Assembly (NCBI GenBank): GCA_021325575.1
Contig: JAJPGW010000012.1
Location: 62,001-126,000, forward strand
Source of the DNA: Gammaproteobacteria bacterium
GTDB taxonomy: Bacteria > Pseudomonadota > Gammaproteobacteria > DSM-16500
Direction of reading: 5' to 3'
DNA: 64,000 bases
The stretch's first letter is position 1. Each line of letters begins with the position of its first letter. Under the pieces are notes generated by a model. That model had not been told where the DNA came from, searched no databases, and worked only from the letters and a program-made list of their open reading frames with translations. The translations under genes and the position numbers were made by a program. Below, one piece after another: positions 33,826-43,531 of this stretch.

Positions 33826-36360
33826 CTAAAGAGTAAGAACCCCCCTCGTTCGTGCTTCCTGGAATTTTTTTCTAATATCTGCTAACTGATGATCATGGTA
33901 GTGATCTCTATCCAAGACAACTTTCATTCCTGTTTGTCGTTCAATTGGAAGCAACCTAACTGATTCTAAGGCTTTTTTATGATATTTTAAATAGCTATGT
34001 AAGTTTGATAATACACTATCGATTTGAACTGCCTCAATAATAATAGAAATAGAATCAAATTTCTTCAACAGGGAATCAAATTGTCCTTTATAATAACTTG
34101 CAAGTTCTTGATATGCATATGGTAATCTATTTTTGATCATGTCTTTATTCAATAAATCAGAATTTCCCTCAACAATATTTACAAATGCTAAATTTGCTTC
34201 ACATTTTGATTGCTGAGCATCACTGAGTTTTGAACTTTTCTCCTCAGCGTTCCTACAAATCATAGAATAGCATTTAGCTTTGTTCATAGCATATACGGCT
34301 TGTTGCTCGGGTTCCATTTTACCTTCCATGGCTTTTAAATTTTCTAATTTTGTAGCAAGCAATTCAAATGGTTTTGGATCTCTCATTGTATAGTGTTCTA
34401 ATGCATCTAGTTCTTTATATAAATCTTCGGCGGTTAGAGAGGAGGCAAAGAATGTTACCAATTTGCCAACATATTCCGGACATGTTTGACCAAACGCTTG
34501 CTGCATATCGTTAGCATGATCGGTGACGACTCCGGGTCGTAACTCTTTTTGGGTAAAATCTTTGTAGGCTGCAAGACCTAGTTCAGGTTTAAGAATAATA
34601 GTCAAAAGCGCTTTAATAATTGCTTTTAGGTTCAAAAAGCATTTACCTTCTTTAAAATGTTTAGCGGATACATCGGAACGATGCGTAAATCCTGCTTGCT
34701 CCACTTTTTTGGGAATATCCGTAAAAATAATTTTAGCTGCCTCCGAAGGTGAACATTCGTTAGCATCTGTTAGTAGTCTCATTACCTCATCTAAATATGA
34801 ATGGTGAAATGTAATCTTACGGACGACTTGAAATTGTTTCTCTTTCTTTAGATCTGCCACGTGATCTGACAAAACTCCCCTGTCAGCAATCATTAACTCA
34901 TAGCCAAATTCTTTTCCGGTACAATCAAATTCTTTTCTGGAACAATATAGAGCATAGACATGTCCACTACATCCTAAATGCGTAAGGAAGAGTCCTTGGT
35001 ATCCATACAATGATTTGATGGCATCGGTTGCAACCTGTCTTGTAGAAGATTGATGACACATAATAAAAGGAACGGGTCTTTTAGGGGCATTAATAATCAT
35101 AGAGTACACTGCAGGCGATCTATCCAGTGTTGCGATGATCGACTCGAAAGCAGCACAAACTTCTTCTGCTTTGAGACCAAACTTTGCATACCGACGCTGA
35201 TCAAGATACCGTCTAAGATGCACTTTGAATATTTCTTCCGTTTGAGCAGGGGATCCGGTTGAAGCATATTGCACAATTTCAGTTGCCTTTTCTGGAAATT
35301 TTTCTGTTAATTTTTTGCTTCCCAAGATGTAAACGACACGGCGATAGCTCTCAGCCAGCTTGCTATCCAATCCCTTTTGAATAGGAGATTTTTCTGTTCT
35401 CAACATGTCCTTCATTTTTTCATCACCCGATCTTTCGGCAAAATGCATTGCATCTTGGCCAACAGACGTTTTAAGCGTGAGATCGGCTTTGAGATCCACC
35501 AACTTTTGAACAGTTGCATGTTGAGAATGGATTACAGCAGTGAGTATGGGTGACCGTCCATTCCCATCAACGATATTCACTGGAATATGACATTCTGTGA
35601 TTAACTTCTCTAATTCAGTGGTAAAACCATACTTAGCCATGACATGCAAAGCAGTTTCCTGATTAGTTTTTTTCAGTTCTAAATATTTAATAAAATCGAG
35701 CAGATCTTGTATAATTTTTTTGGCATCTTTATGACATAAAGTTGCGATTAACGTTAATCGATTTCGCAATTTAGCGATTGGCATTGGCCGGTCTTTTGGA
35801 TATTGATCTTCATCTTTTAAGTCATCACGAAGTGTTTTTAATAGAGCGATTAATGAATCAGAATTGGTAGTAAGTTCTTTTTCTTCTGCGGCTATTGCAT
35901 GCTCTAACTCACAGATCGAAAAAAATGCCGCAGCGCGAGCAAGATATTTATTGTGTTCCAGATGATTTTTAATTTTTAGAATGTCTTCAGGAATGCTTAT
36001 TTGAAAATGCATCAGTGAATTATTTTTAAGTACGCTAATCCGGATTAAAGATTCAGTCGTATATGTTTGAGCGAAACCCGCAGGAGTATAGGTTTGTGCA
36101 ACACCAATATCTCCAAAATCGATACTTTGGAGAGTCTGTGTTCTTCGAATAAGATCATATAGTGCTACGACCACCTCTTCTGTTATGAGATTGCCGACAA
36201 CAGCAGTTACTTTCAAGGATCTTACACAGGTATTTTCTTCTAATGCATCCAAAACAAGTTTCAGATTTTTGGGAGTAATAGGCTCCTTGAATTCGAGATG
36301 TTGTTCTAGAGTCGCATCATTCTCTGAAATGCGTTGGAGTAAATTAAATGAAAAAGCCAC
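33826..36360 (-). CDS. Large ankyrin-repeat protein, 844 aa, candidate effector
   Basis: No bacterial family recognised. Residues 1-130 have the pattern of leucine-rich-like helices (LVLDALEENTCVRSLKV, then ALYDLIRRTQTLQSI). Residues about 233-322 hold two to three ankyrin repeats (NQETALHVMAKYG, then GNGRSPILTAVIHSQHA, then GQDAMHFAERSGDEKM). The central region 330-500 contains CHQSS (435-439), GHVYAL (His467) and IADRG (Asp493), an arrangement loosely like a papain-type Cys-His-Asp triad. The C-terminal third is helical/coiled-coil. There is no signal peptide or membrane segment. The start is GTG at 36358-36360, preceded by ACGAGG. Size, eukaryote-like repeats and isolation suggest a type IVB effector (inference). 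Confidence 0.75.
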   Translation of the reverse strand: MAFSFNLLQRISENDATLEQHLEFKEPITPKNLKLVLDALEENTCVRSLKVTAVVGNLITEEVVVALYDLIRRTQTLQSIDFGDIGVAQTYTPAGFAQTYTTESLIRISVLKNNSLMHFQISIPEDILKIKNHLEHNKYLARAAAFFSICELEHAIAAEEKELTTNSDSLIALLKTLRDDLKDEDQYPKDRPMPIAKLRNRLTLIATLCHKDAKKIIQDLLDFIKYLELKKTNQETALHVMAKYGFTTELEKLITECHIPVNIVDGNGRSPILTAVIHSQHATVQKLVDLKADLTLKTSVGQDAMHFAERSGDEKMKDMLRTEKSPIQKGLDSKLAESYRRVVYILGSKKLTEKFPEKATEIVQYASTGSPAQTEEIFKVHLRRYLDQRRYAKFGLKAEEVCAAFESIIATLDRSPAVYSMIINAPKRPVPFIMCHQSSTRQVATDAIKSLYGYQGLFLTHLGCSGHVYALYCSRKEFDCTGKEFGYELMIADRGVLSDHVADLKKEKQFQVVRKITFHHSYLDEVMRLLTDANECSPSEAAKIIFTDIPKKVEQAGFTHRSDVSAKHFKEGKCFLNLKAIIKALLTIILKPELGLAAYKDFTQKELRPGVVTDHANDMQQAFGQTCPEYVGKLVTFFASSLTAEDLYKELDALEHYTMRDPKPFELLATKLENLKAMEGKMEPEQQAVYAMNKAKCYSMICRNAEEKSSKLSDAQQSKCEANLAFVNIVEGNSDLLNKDMIKNRLPYAYQELASYYKGQFDSLLKKFDSISIIIEAVQIDSVLSNLHSYLKYHKKALESVRLLPIERQTGMKVVLDRDHYHDHQLADIRKKFQEARTRGVLTL

Positions 36361-36401
36361 TTTTGCCTCGTTTATTTAATATTATAATTTTTTGAGGCAA
36401 T

Positions 36402-36430
36402 AGTATAACATGTGGATATTAATTGAACAA
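36402..36430 (-). promoter_or_regulatory. Promoter of the 844-aa ankyrin gene
   Basis: On the minus strand TTGTTC (36425-36430) and TATACT (36402-36407) are 17 bases apart; the start codon is about 42 bases downstream of the -10. Confidence 0.5.
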
Positions 36431-36452
36431 TAGGGCTAACTTATTGATAAAT

Positions 36453-37373
36453 TTATTTAATTTTACGGCCAATTCGAAGGGTAATCACACTAATCCCGAG
36501 CAGCAGAATTCCAAATATAATCAGCGAAAGTGGCCAACCAATCGATACAGTAAAATATTTATTGGTGAAGTAGCCAATATAGGAGATCAGCGCAATCGCA
36601 CCGGTAAAAAGCAACATGCGGCTACGAGCAAAGGTACTGAGATAAATACCAAAAATCGCTGCAGCCAGAAATAATGGCTCGTAAATTTTGCCTTGTACTA
36701 TTGAAAAAAAGCCAAAATAGAACAATGCACTGCCTAGCAAATACCAAAAGGGCGTAATGCTGCGATGATGGGTTTCATTAATACCATAGCAAATTAAAAC
36801 GAGTGATAAACCAATCGTGATTTGTGAATAATTTTCACTGGCATGCATATAATCAAATAAGTTTGCAAAAAATAATGCGCCAAATGCAATACTTAAAAAT
36901 AATAACGAAGATCGGTTATATTTAACAAATGTGATAACTTGCTGAATCAGTAATGTTCCAAATACAAGCAGCGCTGCTAAGTGCCAATCTTTTCCATAAG
37001 CAAAATATTCATGAATGGTGACGAACATACCAATGGTTTCAAACAAAGCGGCCAACAGAAAAAAGGGTGCGAGAATTTTTTCATAACGTTTGTCATAGGA
37101 TGCAGTCACAGCAAAAATAAAAAACGCAATACCCGTTCCTAAAGTAATAACGACACGTGAAAGACTATTCATAGCAACCCAATGCTGGCCGATATAAATG
37201 GAGATGCCAGATAAGACAAAAAGACCACCAAGAAAAGCAAAAAAACGCTTGATTGTGCTGCCTTTTTCTTCGGTTGCTGGAAATTTTTCCGTCGTTCTAA
37301 TTTCATTTAAAGAAATCGAATATTTTTTCATAAGATAACGGATTTGTTCTAAAGCCTCTTTTCGGGTTTCCAT
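36453..37373 (-). CDS. DUF2157-like polytopic membrane protein
   Basis: A 306-residue protein with a short cytoplasmic N-terminus (about 45 residues) followed by about nine closely spaced transmembrane helices. The first hydrophobic stretch (FFAFLGGLFVLSGISIYIG followed by HW) fits the DUF2157 membrane-protein family, whose function is unknown. The start at METRKE is supported by AAGGAAATT just upstream; the longer frame begins inside the preceding gene. It is the third gene of an apparent operon with the MATE pump and the 196-aa protein (1-base gap). Confidence 0.7.
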   Translation of the reverse strand: METRKEALEQIRYLMKKYSISLNEIRTTEKFPATEEKGSTIKRFFAFLGGLFVLSGISIYIGQHWVAMNSLSRVVITLGTGIAFFIFAVTASYDKRYEKILAPFFLLAALFETIGMFVTIHEYFAYGKDWHLAALLVFGTLLIQQVITFVKYNRSSLLFLSIAFGALFFANLFDYMHASENYSQITIGLSLVLICYGINETHHRSITPFWYLLGSALFYFGFFSIVQGKIYEPLFLAAAIFGIYLSTFARSRMLLFTGAIALISYIGYFTNKYFTVSIGWPLSLIIFGILLLGISVITLRIGRKIK

Positions 37374-37374
37374 T

Positions 37375-37965
37375 TTAATTTCCTTGCGAAATAATCCAGC
37401 CGATAAATTTAACGTCATAGAAAAGGATATTTCCAGTATTCAATGGTATTAAAATACTATAACCATTTTTGGAAATTGAAAGTTGTGGTTTGTAACTGCT
37501 ATAAAATAATCCTGCAAAAAAATCACCACCATTATTTCGAAAATCATTAAATTGATAACCATCGGGCGAAACGGTAGCGGGATTTATAGTCAAATTAGCC
37601 AATTCAGGAATGGGAACAGGCGCAGCATATGAGGTCGCTTTCAGCGGAATCGCTGGCATCGAAACAGGAATTTCTTGCAGCACTCGGGATTTTACATTGA
37701 ATCGATACACTTTTTGTTGATTGGATCGATCTGCGCAATAGTAGGAGGTGTCGCAACGATATTGCGCCTGAATTTTTCCGTTAACAATATCAAAGCGCAA
37801 ACCAACTTGATTGTAGTTATTGCTGGTCATAAATAATAAATCATATTTTGGGGGATCAACGAAAAATCCAGGTATGATCGTCGCCAATGCAAAAAGCACC
37901 GTGACCAAAATGGGTAAAAGAATCCCTAAAACCAGCACAAAATTATCTTTCAGAAATTTTTTCAT
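37375..37965 (-). CDS. Membrane-anchored hypothetical protein, 196 aa
   Basis: Not recognised. It has one N-terminal transmembrane helix (residues 10-34) after a Lys-rich start, followed by a beta-rich domain with a possible disulfide (CDTSYYC, Cys about 71 and 77) and Pro-rich segments, so it is probably anchored in the inner membrane with a periplasmic domain. It lies between the MATE gene (37-base gap) and the DUF2157-like gene (1-base gap). Its position suggests a partner of the DUF2157-like protein, comparable to the paired membrane proteins often found beside DUF2157 genes (inference). Confidence 0.65.
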   Translation of the reverse strand: MKKFLKDNFVLVLGILLPILVTVLFALATIIPGFFVDPPKYDLLFMTSNNYNQVGLRFDIVNGKIQAQYRCDTSYYCADRSNQQKVYRFNVKSRVLQEIPVSMPAIPLKATSYAAPVPIPELANLTINPATVSPDGYQFNDFRNNGGDFFAGLFYSSYKPQLSISKNGYSILIPLNTGNILFYDVKFIGWIISQGN

Positions 37966-38002
37966 TCATTAATCCAGAATAGAGAGTGATACCGTTATTT
38001 TA

Positions 38003-39337
38003 TCATATATAGGACTTAATTTGACGAAAAAGACGGAACCACAGAATGATGGCGAGACTCCCTATGCCTACTATAATGCCATACCAGACCCCTTTTCCAC
38101 CCAAAGCCGTATGAAAAGCAAAGTAATAACAAGTACTGATACCCAGTAGCCAATAACAGGCAACACTCATCAACATTGGGAATAAAGTATCTTTTAATCC
38201 TCTTAACACACCATTAGCGATCGCTTGAATGGTATCAAAACACTGAAAAAACGCCGCAATAAATAAAAACGACGCAGCCAATTGTATCGTCGCTTGATGC
38301 TCACTTCTGCCCGATAAAAATAATTTGATAAAAAAGGTTGGAAACAAAATAAATAAGAACGCAACCGTAACCGAGACCATTAATCCCAATAAAAAATTCT
38401 GTACAATTATCATTTTTAAACGGGAATATTCTTTGGATCCCATAATGTGACTGACTTGCATGCCGCTCACAATTCCCAGCGCAAACGGAATCGAATATGC
38501 AAAAATCGCGCATTGCATAGCAATTTGATAAGATGCAAGCGCTTCAACACCAAAAAATGACATGATAATTGCGGCTGATAAAAACATCGCCGATTCCAAC
38601 ACAAATAGTGTGCCGCTCGGTAAACCAATAAATAACATGTCTCTGAATTGTGAAAAATTGAAATGAAAAAGATTGAATTTCAGGTATTTTTTTAATTCCG
38701 TGTTATTTAAGGTATAAGTCATAATGACAAAAAACTGAAACCACATCGCAACGGCGCCCGCGTAACCAATTCCGGCGACGCCTAATTTTGGTAAACCCCA
38801 TTTGCCATAAATTAATAGATAATTCAGCACAAAATTCAGCGGCAGCGCGATGATGGTGGTAATCATCACGACTCTGGTCAGTGAAAATGCGGAAACAAAT
38901 TCACGGAAAATTAAAAATAATAAATAACCAGGTAAACCAATACTTAATCCATGCAGTAATAGGATTGCGTTATCGAGCACTTCTTTATTTTCCGCGCGAA
39001 TTAAAAGATAAGGTGCAAGCCAGATCACTATGACGCTTGGCACCGATAAGAATAATGCTAACCAAATACCGTGCAGTAAACTTTTTCTTATTTCATCATC
39101 ATCTTTAGCTCCGCGGCCACGCGCGACAAAAACGCCGACTGAACTTAACGTTCCTAAACCAAAGACTAACGTCGTGATAAAAATCGAGGTCCCCAAAGCG
39201 CCCGCCGCCAAAGCCGAAGGCCCAATCCATCCCATCATCATGGTATCAATGAATTGCATCATTTTTTGCGACAGAAAAGCTGCAATTAAAGGCACAGCAA
39301 TGGTTAATGTGGATTTGACTTCGTGGAGTTTGATCAT
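38003..39337 (-). CDS. MATE-family multidrug/cation efflux transporter (NorM/DinF group)
   Basis: A 444-residue, 12-helix protein with two homologous halves. The N-terminal half shows the MATE signature around FIDTMMMGWIGPSALAAGALG and the second half LASYQIAMQCAIFAYSIPF. MATE proteins export cationic drugs and metabolites using Na+ or H+. ATG at 39337 is preceded by AAGGTG. It is the first of three genes on this strand; the two downstream membrane proteins could be co-transcribed. Confidence 0.88.
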   Translation of the reverse strand: MIKLHEVKSTLTIAVPLIAAFLSQKMMQFIDTMMMGWIGPSALAAGALGTSIFITTLVFGLGTLSSVGVFVARGRGAKDDDEIRKSLLHGIWLALFLSVPSVIVIWLAPYLLIRAENKEVLDNAILLLHGLSIGLPGYLLFLIFREFVSAFSLTRVVMITTIIALPLNFVLNYLLIYGKWGLPKLGVAGIGYAGAVAMWFQFFVIMTYTLNNTELKKYLKFNLFHFNFSQFRDMLFIGLPSGTLFVLESAMFLSAAIIMSFFGVEALASYQIAMQCAIFAYSIPFALGIVSGMQVSHIMGSKEYSRLKMIIVQNFLLGLMVSVTVAFLFILFPTFFIKLFLSGRSEHQATIQLAASFLFIAAFFQCFDTIQAIANGVLRGLKDTLFPMLMSVACYWLLGISTCYYFAFHTALGGKGVWYGIIVGIGSLAIILWFRLFRQIKSYI

Positions 39338-39417
39338 GTTGCACCTTGTTTTATGTTAAAAAACTATACTAAATTACTACTTTTTTGTAAAATAAGATCT
39401 TGAACTATTTTTTAAGG

Positions 39418-39450
39418 CTGGATGCCAGCTAAAAGCATGCTGGCATGACA
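39418..39450. repeat. REP/MITE-like palindromic element
   Basis: CTGGATGCCAGC, a TAAAA-containing loop, then GCTGGCATGACA: an 8-bp perfect stem (39422-39429 with 39439-39446) flanked by the CTGG...ATGACA borders typical of dispersed palindromic repeats in gammaproteobacteria. It lies immediately upstream of the ABC transporter ribosome-binding site, so its hairpin could affect expression of that gene. Confidence 0.6.
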
Positions 39451-39466
39451 CGAGGTGACAGCCACA

Positions 39467-41224
39467 ATGATAAATCCCTATTTTGAATTAATTCGCTCAG
39501 TTTGGACCAATGGGAAACCTTGGCGGGGCGCGATCGTCGGTTATTATTGTGCTTATATTCTTGCACAAGGGTTTTTAAGCTTAGGGCCCTACGCATTTGG
39601 TCGCACGATTGATGTGTTACAAAATTTTTCACCCGGACGACTGCATGAAGTCATTTACTGGTTGACAGCAAGTGTTGCCGTTTTGCTGATATTTTGGTTA
39701 TTCCATGGTCCGGCACGTGTTAAAGAACGTGATGTGGCCTTGAAAATTCAACAAGCCTTGCGCATTCGAATTTATGAACAGCTGACACATTTACCATTAA
39801 AATGGCATCAGGACCATCACTCTGGAAATATTATCAGTCGTGTTAATCGTGCTGCATTAGCTTTGTATCGATTCGCGGGCGATCAATTTGTTTATATTGA
39901 AACGATTATTAAATTTTTTGCCTCGACCTTCTTCCTGCTTTGGATTTCTTTTCCCGTTGGCATTTTAAGTTTGCTGTCTTGTTCTCTTGGCATCGCCACT
40001 GTTTTACTTTTCGATCGAAAATTAATTCCACTTTATGATAAACAAAATGAAATTGATAATCATGTTGGCGCCGTATTATTTGATTACATCAGCAATATGA
40101 CAACCATTCTCACTTTGCGCTTGGGTGATTTAACTCGAACGAATTTATTTCAACGAATGCTCGCCATCTGGCCGTTTTATAGAAAAGACATTGTGTTAAA
40201 TGAAGTGAAATGGTTCACGATGGGTATCATATTAACTACCCTGCAATCGATTATTTTAATTGGCTATATCGTTCATTCACTTGATCTGAAAGGTGCCGTC
40301 ATGATCGGAATTGTGGTCATGATTTTTCGTTATCAATGGGATTTAAGTGATGTGTTTTTTAATTTTAGTGCGCATTATGGTGAGTTGGTTCGCATGAACA
40401 CCGATGTGAATGGGTTAGCGCCCTTAGAAAATGACATTAAACGCTATGCGCATGCACCAAAGGACATTGCTGTGACTCATCACTGGCATCGCATCGACAT
40501 TCAGGATTTAGATTTTTATCATGTGAATGATGTTGAGCGTAAAATAATCTTTAATCATCTGCAAATGACTGTTCAACGCGGAGAAAAAATTGCATTGATT
40601 GGCGAAAGCGGTGGCGGTAAAAGTACTTTGCTCAATATTATACGCGGTTTGTATTTGCCTGATCGAGTTCGTTTGAAAATTGATGATGACTCGTTTGATT
40701 CACTGGAACCGCTTCAAGCAATTACTACACTCATCCCACAAGATCCCGAAATTTTTGAAAATACCATTGAATTTAATATTACGATGGATGTGCCTGTAAC
40801 AACCGAAGAAATCAATCGCGCAGTCAATCTTGCCGGATTTGCAAAAGTTTTGCAGGAATTACCGAAAGGACTTGCAACCGATATTCGAGAAAAAGGCTTG
40901 AATTTATCCGTCGGACAAAAACAACGTCTGGCGTTGGCACGCGGGCTTTTTGCTGCTCGATATAGTTCGATTATTTTAATGGATGAACCAACATCTAGCG
41001 TTGATCTTCCGACTGAAAAAGAAATTTTATCGGGAGTGATTGAAGCATTTCCCAATTCAGCAATTATCGTTTCATTGCATAGACTGCATCTTTTACCTAA
41101 ATTTGATCGCGTCATTATGCTGGATCAAGGAAAGGTTGTGGCTTCCGGCCCCGTTACTGAATTATTAAATCAGCCAGGACCGGTGAAAACGTTTTGGGAA
41201 ATGGGGCATCGTATAAAAGATTAA
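39467..41224 (+). CDS. ABC-type exporter, fused permease and ATPase
   Basis: A 585-residue half-transporter. Residues about 20-310 form a six-helix permease domain with the coupling-helix region HLPLKWHQDHHSGNIISRVN. The ATPase domain has Walker A GESGGGKST near 380, signature LSVGQKQRL near 483, Walker B SIILMDEPTS near 505 and the switch His in VSLHRLHL. Two copies would make a functional exporter of lipid A/drug/peptide type. The start is ATG at 39467; a GTG four codons earlier is within the GAGG ribosome-binding site. A palindromic repeat lies just upstream. Its 3' end overlaps the convergent orphan gene by 4 bases. Confidence 0.88.
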   Translation: MINPYFELIRSVWTNGKPWRGAIVGYYCAYILAQGFLSLGPYAFGRTIDVLQNFSPGRLHEVIYWLTASVAVLLIFWLFHGPARVKERDVALKIQQALRIRIYEQLTHLPLKWHQDHHSGNIISRVNRAALALYRFAGDQFVYIETIIKFFASTFFLLWISFPVGILSLLSCSLGIATVLLFDRKLIPLYDKQNEIDNHVGAVLFDYISNMTTILTLRLGDLTRTNLFQRMLAIWPFYRKDIVLNEVKWFTMGIILTTLQSIILIGYIVHSLDLKGAVMIGIVVMIFRYQWDLSDVFFNFSAHYGELVRMNTDVNGLAPLENDIKRYAHAPKDIAVTHHWHRIDIQDLDFYHVNDVERKIIFNHLQMTVQRGEKIALIGESGGGKSTLLNIIRGLYLPDRVRLKIDDDSFDSLEPLQAITTLIPQDPEIFENTIEFNITMDVPVTTEEINRAVNLAGFAKVLQELPKGLATDIREKGLNLSVGQKQRLALARGLFAARYSSIILMDEPTSSVDLPTEKEILSGVIEAFPNSAIIVSLHRLHLLPKFDRVIMLDQGKVVASGPVTELLNQPGPVKTFWEMGHRIKD

Positions 41225-42495
41225 CGAGGGGGTCTAGCAACCACTGATAAAGTTGGATCGTCTGGACTTTCCTCTAATCGATTTCCAGCATGCATAGAGC
41301 GTGTTAATGACTGAGGAAATTGAGCAGCATTTACAACAGCTGGCGCAATAGCCACGCCAGACGCAGGCGGCGCTGATAGTATTTTTCCGATAATACACGT
41401 TTGTCTATTATCGAATTTCAGCACAAGATCAAATTGCTCGCTATAAGATGGGTAATAATAATTTTCTATTAGCATCAGCAAAAATCTTCCAAAATACTCT
41501 CCAAGTAATGGAATAGGTGATGAGAGTACCTCTGCTAGTTTCGGAATGATGGATTCAGCCGGATCGTAGGTTAATTTGGATGCAAAACGTCGGGGCCATG
41601 AACCCCCAAAAACATTTGTCGTGGTACCGTTACTTTGCAGTTCCTGAATAATACTCGGCATAAAACAATGATCCAGAGTCGGATTCCAATCACCCACTAC
41701 TGTGTCACACAGATATCGCGCATAAACCGGCTGCCCCTTTGAATTCAAACAACAAATTTCTATGTTCAATCCATAGGTCGTCAATTGTTGACTCGAAACT
41801 TCAGCACGACCTTCAGCGAGGCGAAAGATAACGACTTCTTTTTCACCTCGTAAATTTGCTGCTTTTAATTCCTCAGCTATTTCTGACCGGGACTTTGTGC
41901 TGAATGATTTTGATTCTTGAACAAATTGGTAGGAGCTATCGATGGCTTGGGCTAATGATACTTCGTGCGATTCGTGCAGCACATTCTCGCGATTTAGATA
42001 TAAGAACATATGACAAAAATTAACAAAATCGATTTCTTGCTTTGGCGGGCGTACGTACATATCGAATAAATGATTAATGTGTTCTTCAGTGAGTTTTCGT
42101 AAATATCCACTGTCTTTAATACAGCCATTTTCTGTTAAATAATTCCAAATCGCTTTTACACAATCTTGCTTTCCTAAGGTTTGGGATATTAACCTTTCGT
42201 TCACTAATAACCAGGTAGTTGACGCTTTTAAATCAGGAACTGGTTGTATTTCTGTTGTCGGCTCTTTTTTTACTTGGGTTTTATCTATATTGTGTATCTT
42301 ATGCCAAAGCAAAGCAGCTTCTCTGGTCGATTTTTCTAAATGCCGTTTTGCTTCAAACGTCGAATTATCGACAAAGGGTGTCGTATTCCCGTAACCTTTT
42401 TGTTGCATAAGGGAAATAGCTGTTTGAACAAACATTTCGGGGCCTGGGTTTACGTCGAGCTGTAAAGGTAATGGCCTCTTAAGACTACCAAACAT
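41221..42495 (-). CDS. Orphan protein of 424 aa, candidate effector
   Basis: No family recognised. The product is soluble with no signal or membrane segment. The N-terminal 60 residues are Pro/Gln-rich, residues 80-200 are predicted helical, 215-370 look like a mixed alpha/beta domain with several Cys and Trp-rich loops (CDTVVGDWNPTLDHC, GGSWPRRFA), and the last 45 residues are Ala/Pro/Ser-rich. ATG at 42495 has GAGGT in front. The gene is monocistronic and lies next to the HipBST module. Lack of bacterial homology that I can see and the flexible tails are consistent with a secreted effector, but this is only a suggestion. Confidence 0.65.
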   Translation of the reverse strand: MFGSLKRPLPLQLDVNPGPEMFVQTAISLMQQKGYGNTTPFVDNSTFEAKRHLEKSTREAALLWHKIHNIDKTQVKKEPTTEIQPVPDLKASTTWLLVNERLISQTLGKQDCVKAIWNYLTENGCIKDSGYLRKLTEEHINHLFDMYVRPPKQEIDFVNFCHMFLYLNRENVLHESHEVSLAQAIDSSYQFVQESKSFSTKSRSEIAEELKAANLRGEKEVVIFRLAEGRAEVSSQQLTTYGLNIEICCLNSKGQPVYARYLCDTVVGDWNPTLDHCFMPSIIQELQSNGTTTNVFGGSWPRRFASKLTYDPAESIIPKLAEVLSSPIPLLGEYFGRFLLMLIENYYYPSYSEQFDLVLKFDNRQTCIIGKILSAPPASGVAIAPAVVNAAQFPQSLTRSMHAGNRLEESPDDPTLSVVARPPR

Positions 42496-42595
42496 AGAAG
42501 TACCTCATTGAAAGTATCTGATAATGATATATTGGAATTCTTAATATTTTCTTAAGAGAGAAAAAATTAGCTGCGATTGAATAATAATTGCACAA

Positions 42596-43531
42596 TCATT
42601 CTATCCATCCTAAACGCTTACATCGTTCATCTAATAAATTAAGATATTTTTTTTGCATGGATTGAGATAAAAAACTTTTAGAGAGTAAACTTTTCCATTC
42701 AGGCAGCATGAGTTGAATTTCATTCAACACCTTATTGACGACCACGGGATTAATTTGTAAAAGCTGAATGCCAAAATAATCAATAAGATCCTGCTTTCTT
42801 AAATTATTTTTTCTGCCATTAATAGGCAATGCAATTTCTTCTTTCGTATTGGCTTGCACAATCGTCGTATTTAACAAATCATAGGATGGGGATAATGTAA
42901 TGATTTTCTCACGCGTAATCAGAGAAAAATTTTTCAAATGCATGTCCTCGTTGCCAATTAAAAAATTAAACAGGGTTAATTTAAATAATTTAAGGGCTTC
43001 AATTTTTGGGAACGTGCAAAAATCAAGTATTTTGGCTACTTTTTCCATAGAACTTTTATATTTTGTGTCACGTGTTTCATGAGATAATTGTGCGAAATCT
43101 TCTACCGCTAATTTGTCTCGATGTCCTGTTCGATCAAATCGTTTGATAAAATAAGTCATACTTTTATCTTTCGAATAGACTAAACCATGGACCGGTACTT
43201 CTATTCCTATTGTTCCCGCCAATGTCATACTGATCGCTTCATTTTCTGGCAATTCTGGATAGTATTCACTTTGTGGTTTTAAAATATAATTCCCTTTTTG
43301 ATCGACTATTTCAAAGTGTTGTTCTTTAATTTTCAATTTGGCACTTAACTTAATTTGCACGCCCTGAATGGACATTTTGCCAGCGCGAGCAATGGCTTCG
43401 GCTCGTTGTTCTGCCGCACTGAATGTTAGCGGTTTCAGTATGGATAATTGCGGTGAAAGTTGTTTTAGTCCGCGCAGTGAATATTGTTCTTTTTCACTAA
43501 TTTTTTCATAAGTAATTGGACAATATTTCAT
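42596..43531 (-). CDS. hipT: HipT-type serine/threonine kinase toxin (HipA-like C-terminal kinase)
   Basis: A 311-residue HipA-family kinase lacking the N-terminal subdomain, which is encoded separately upstream. The Gly-rich ATP loop carries the regulatory Ser motif S54-I-Q in KMSIQGVQIKLSAKL. Catalytic residues are intact: NEDMHLKN (Asp196) and the metal Asp218 in SPSYDLL; FIKRFDR and IALPINGRKNN also match the family. HipT of E. coli O127 phosphorylates tryptophanyl-tRNA synthetase; HipA proteins phosphorylate glutamyl-tRNA synthetase. The target here is unknown. The start overlaps the hipS stop by 4 bases (ATGA), so the proteins are made in coupled fashion. Confidence 0.88.
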   Translation of the reverse strand: MKYCPITYEKISEKEQYSLRGLKQLSPQLSILKPLTFSAAEQRAEAIARAGKMSIQGVQIKLSAKLKIKEQHFEIVDQKGNYILKPQSEYYPELPENEAISMTLAGTIGIEVPVHGLVYSKDKSMTYFIKRFDRTGHRDKLAVEDFAQLSHETRDTKYKSSMEKVAKILDFCTFPKIEALKLFKLTLFNFLIGNEDMHLKNFSLITREKIITLSPSYDLLNTTIVQANTKEEIALPINGRKNNLRKQDLIDYFGIQLLQINPVVVNKVLNEIQLMLPEWKSLLSKSFLSQSMQKKYLNLLDERCKRLGWIE

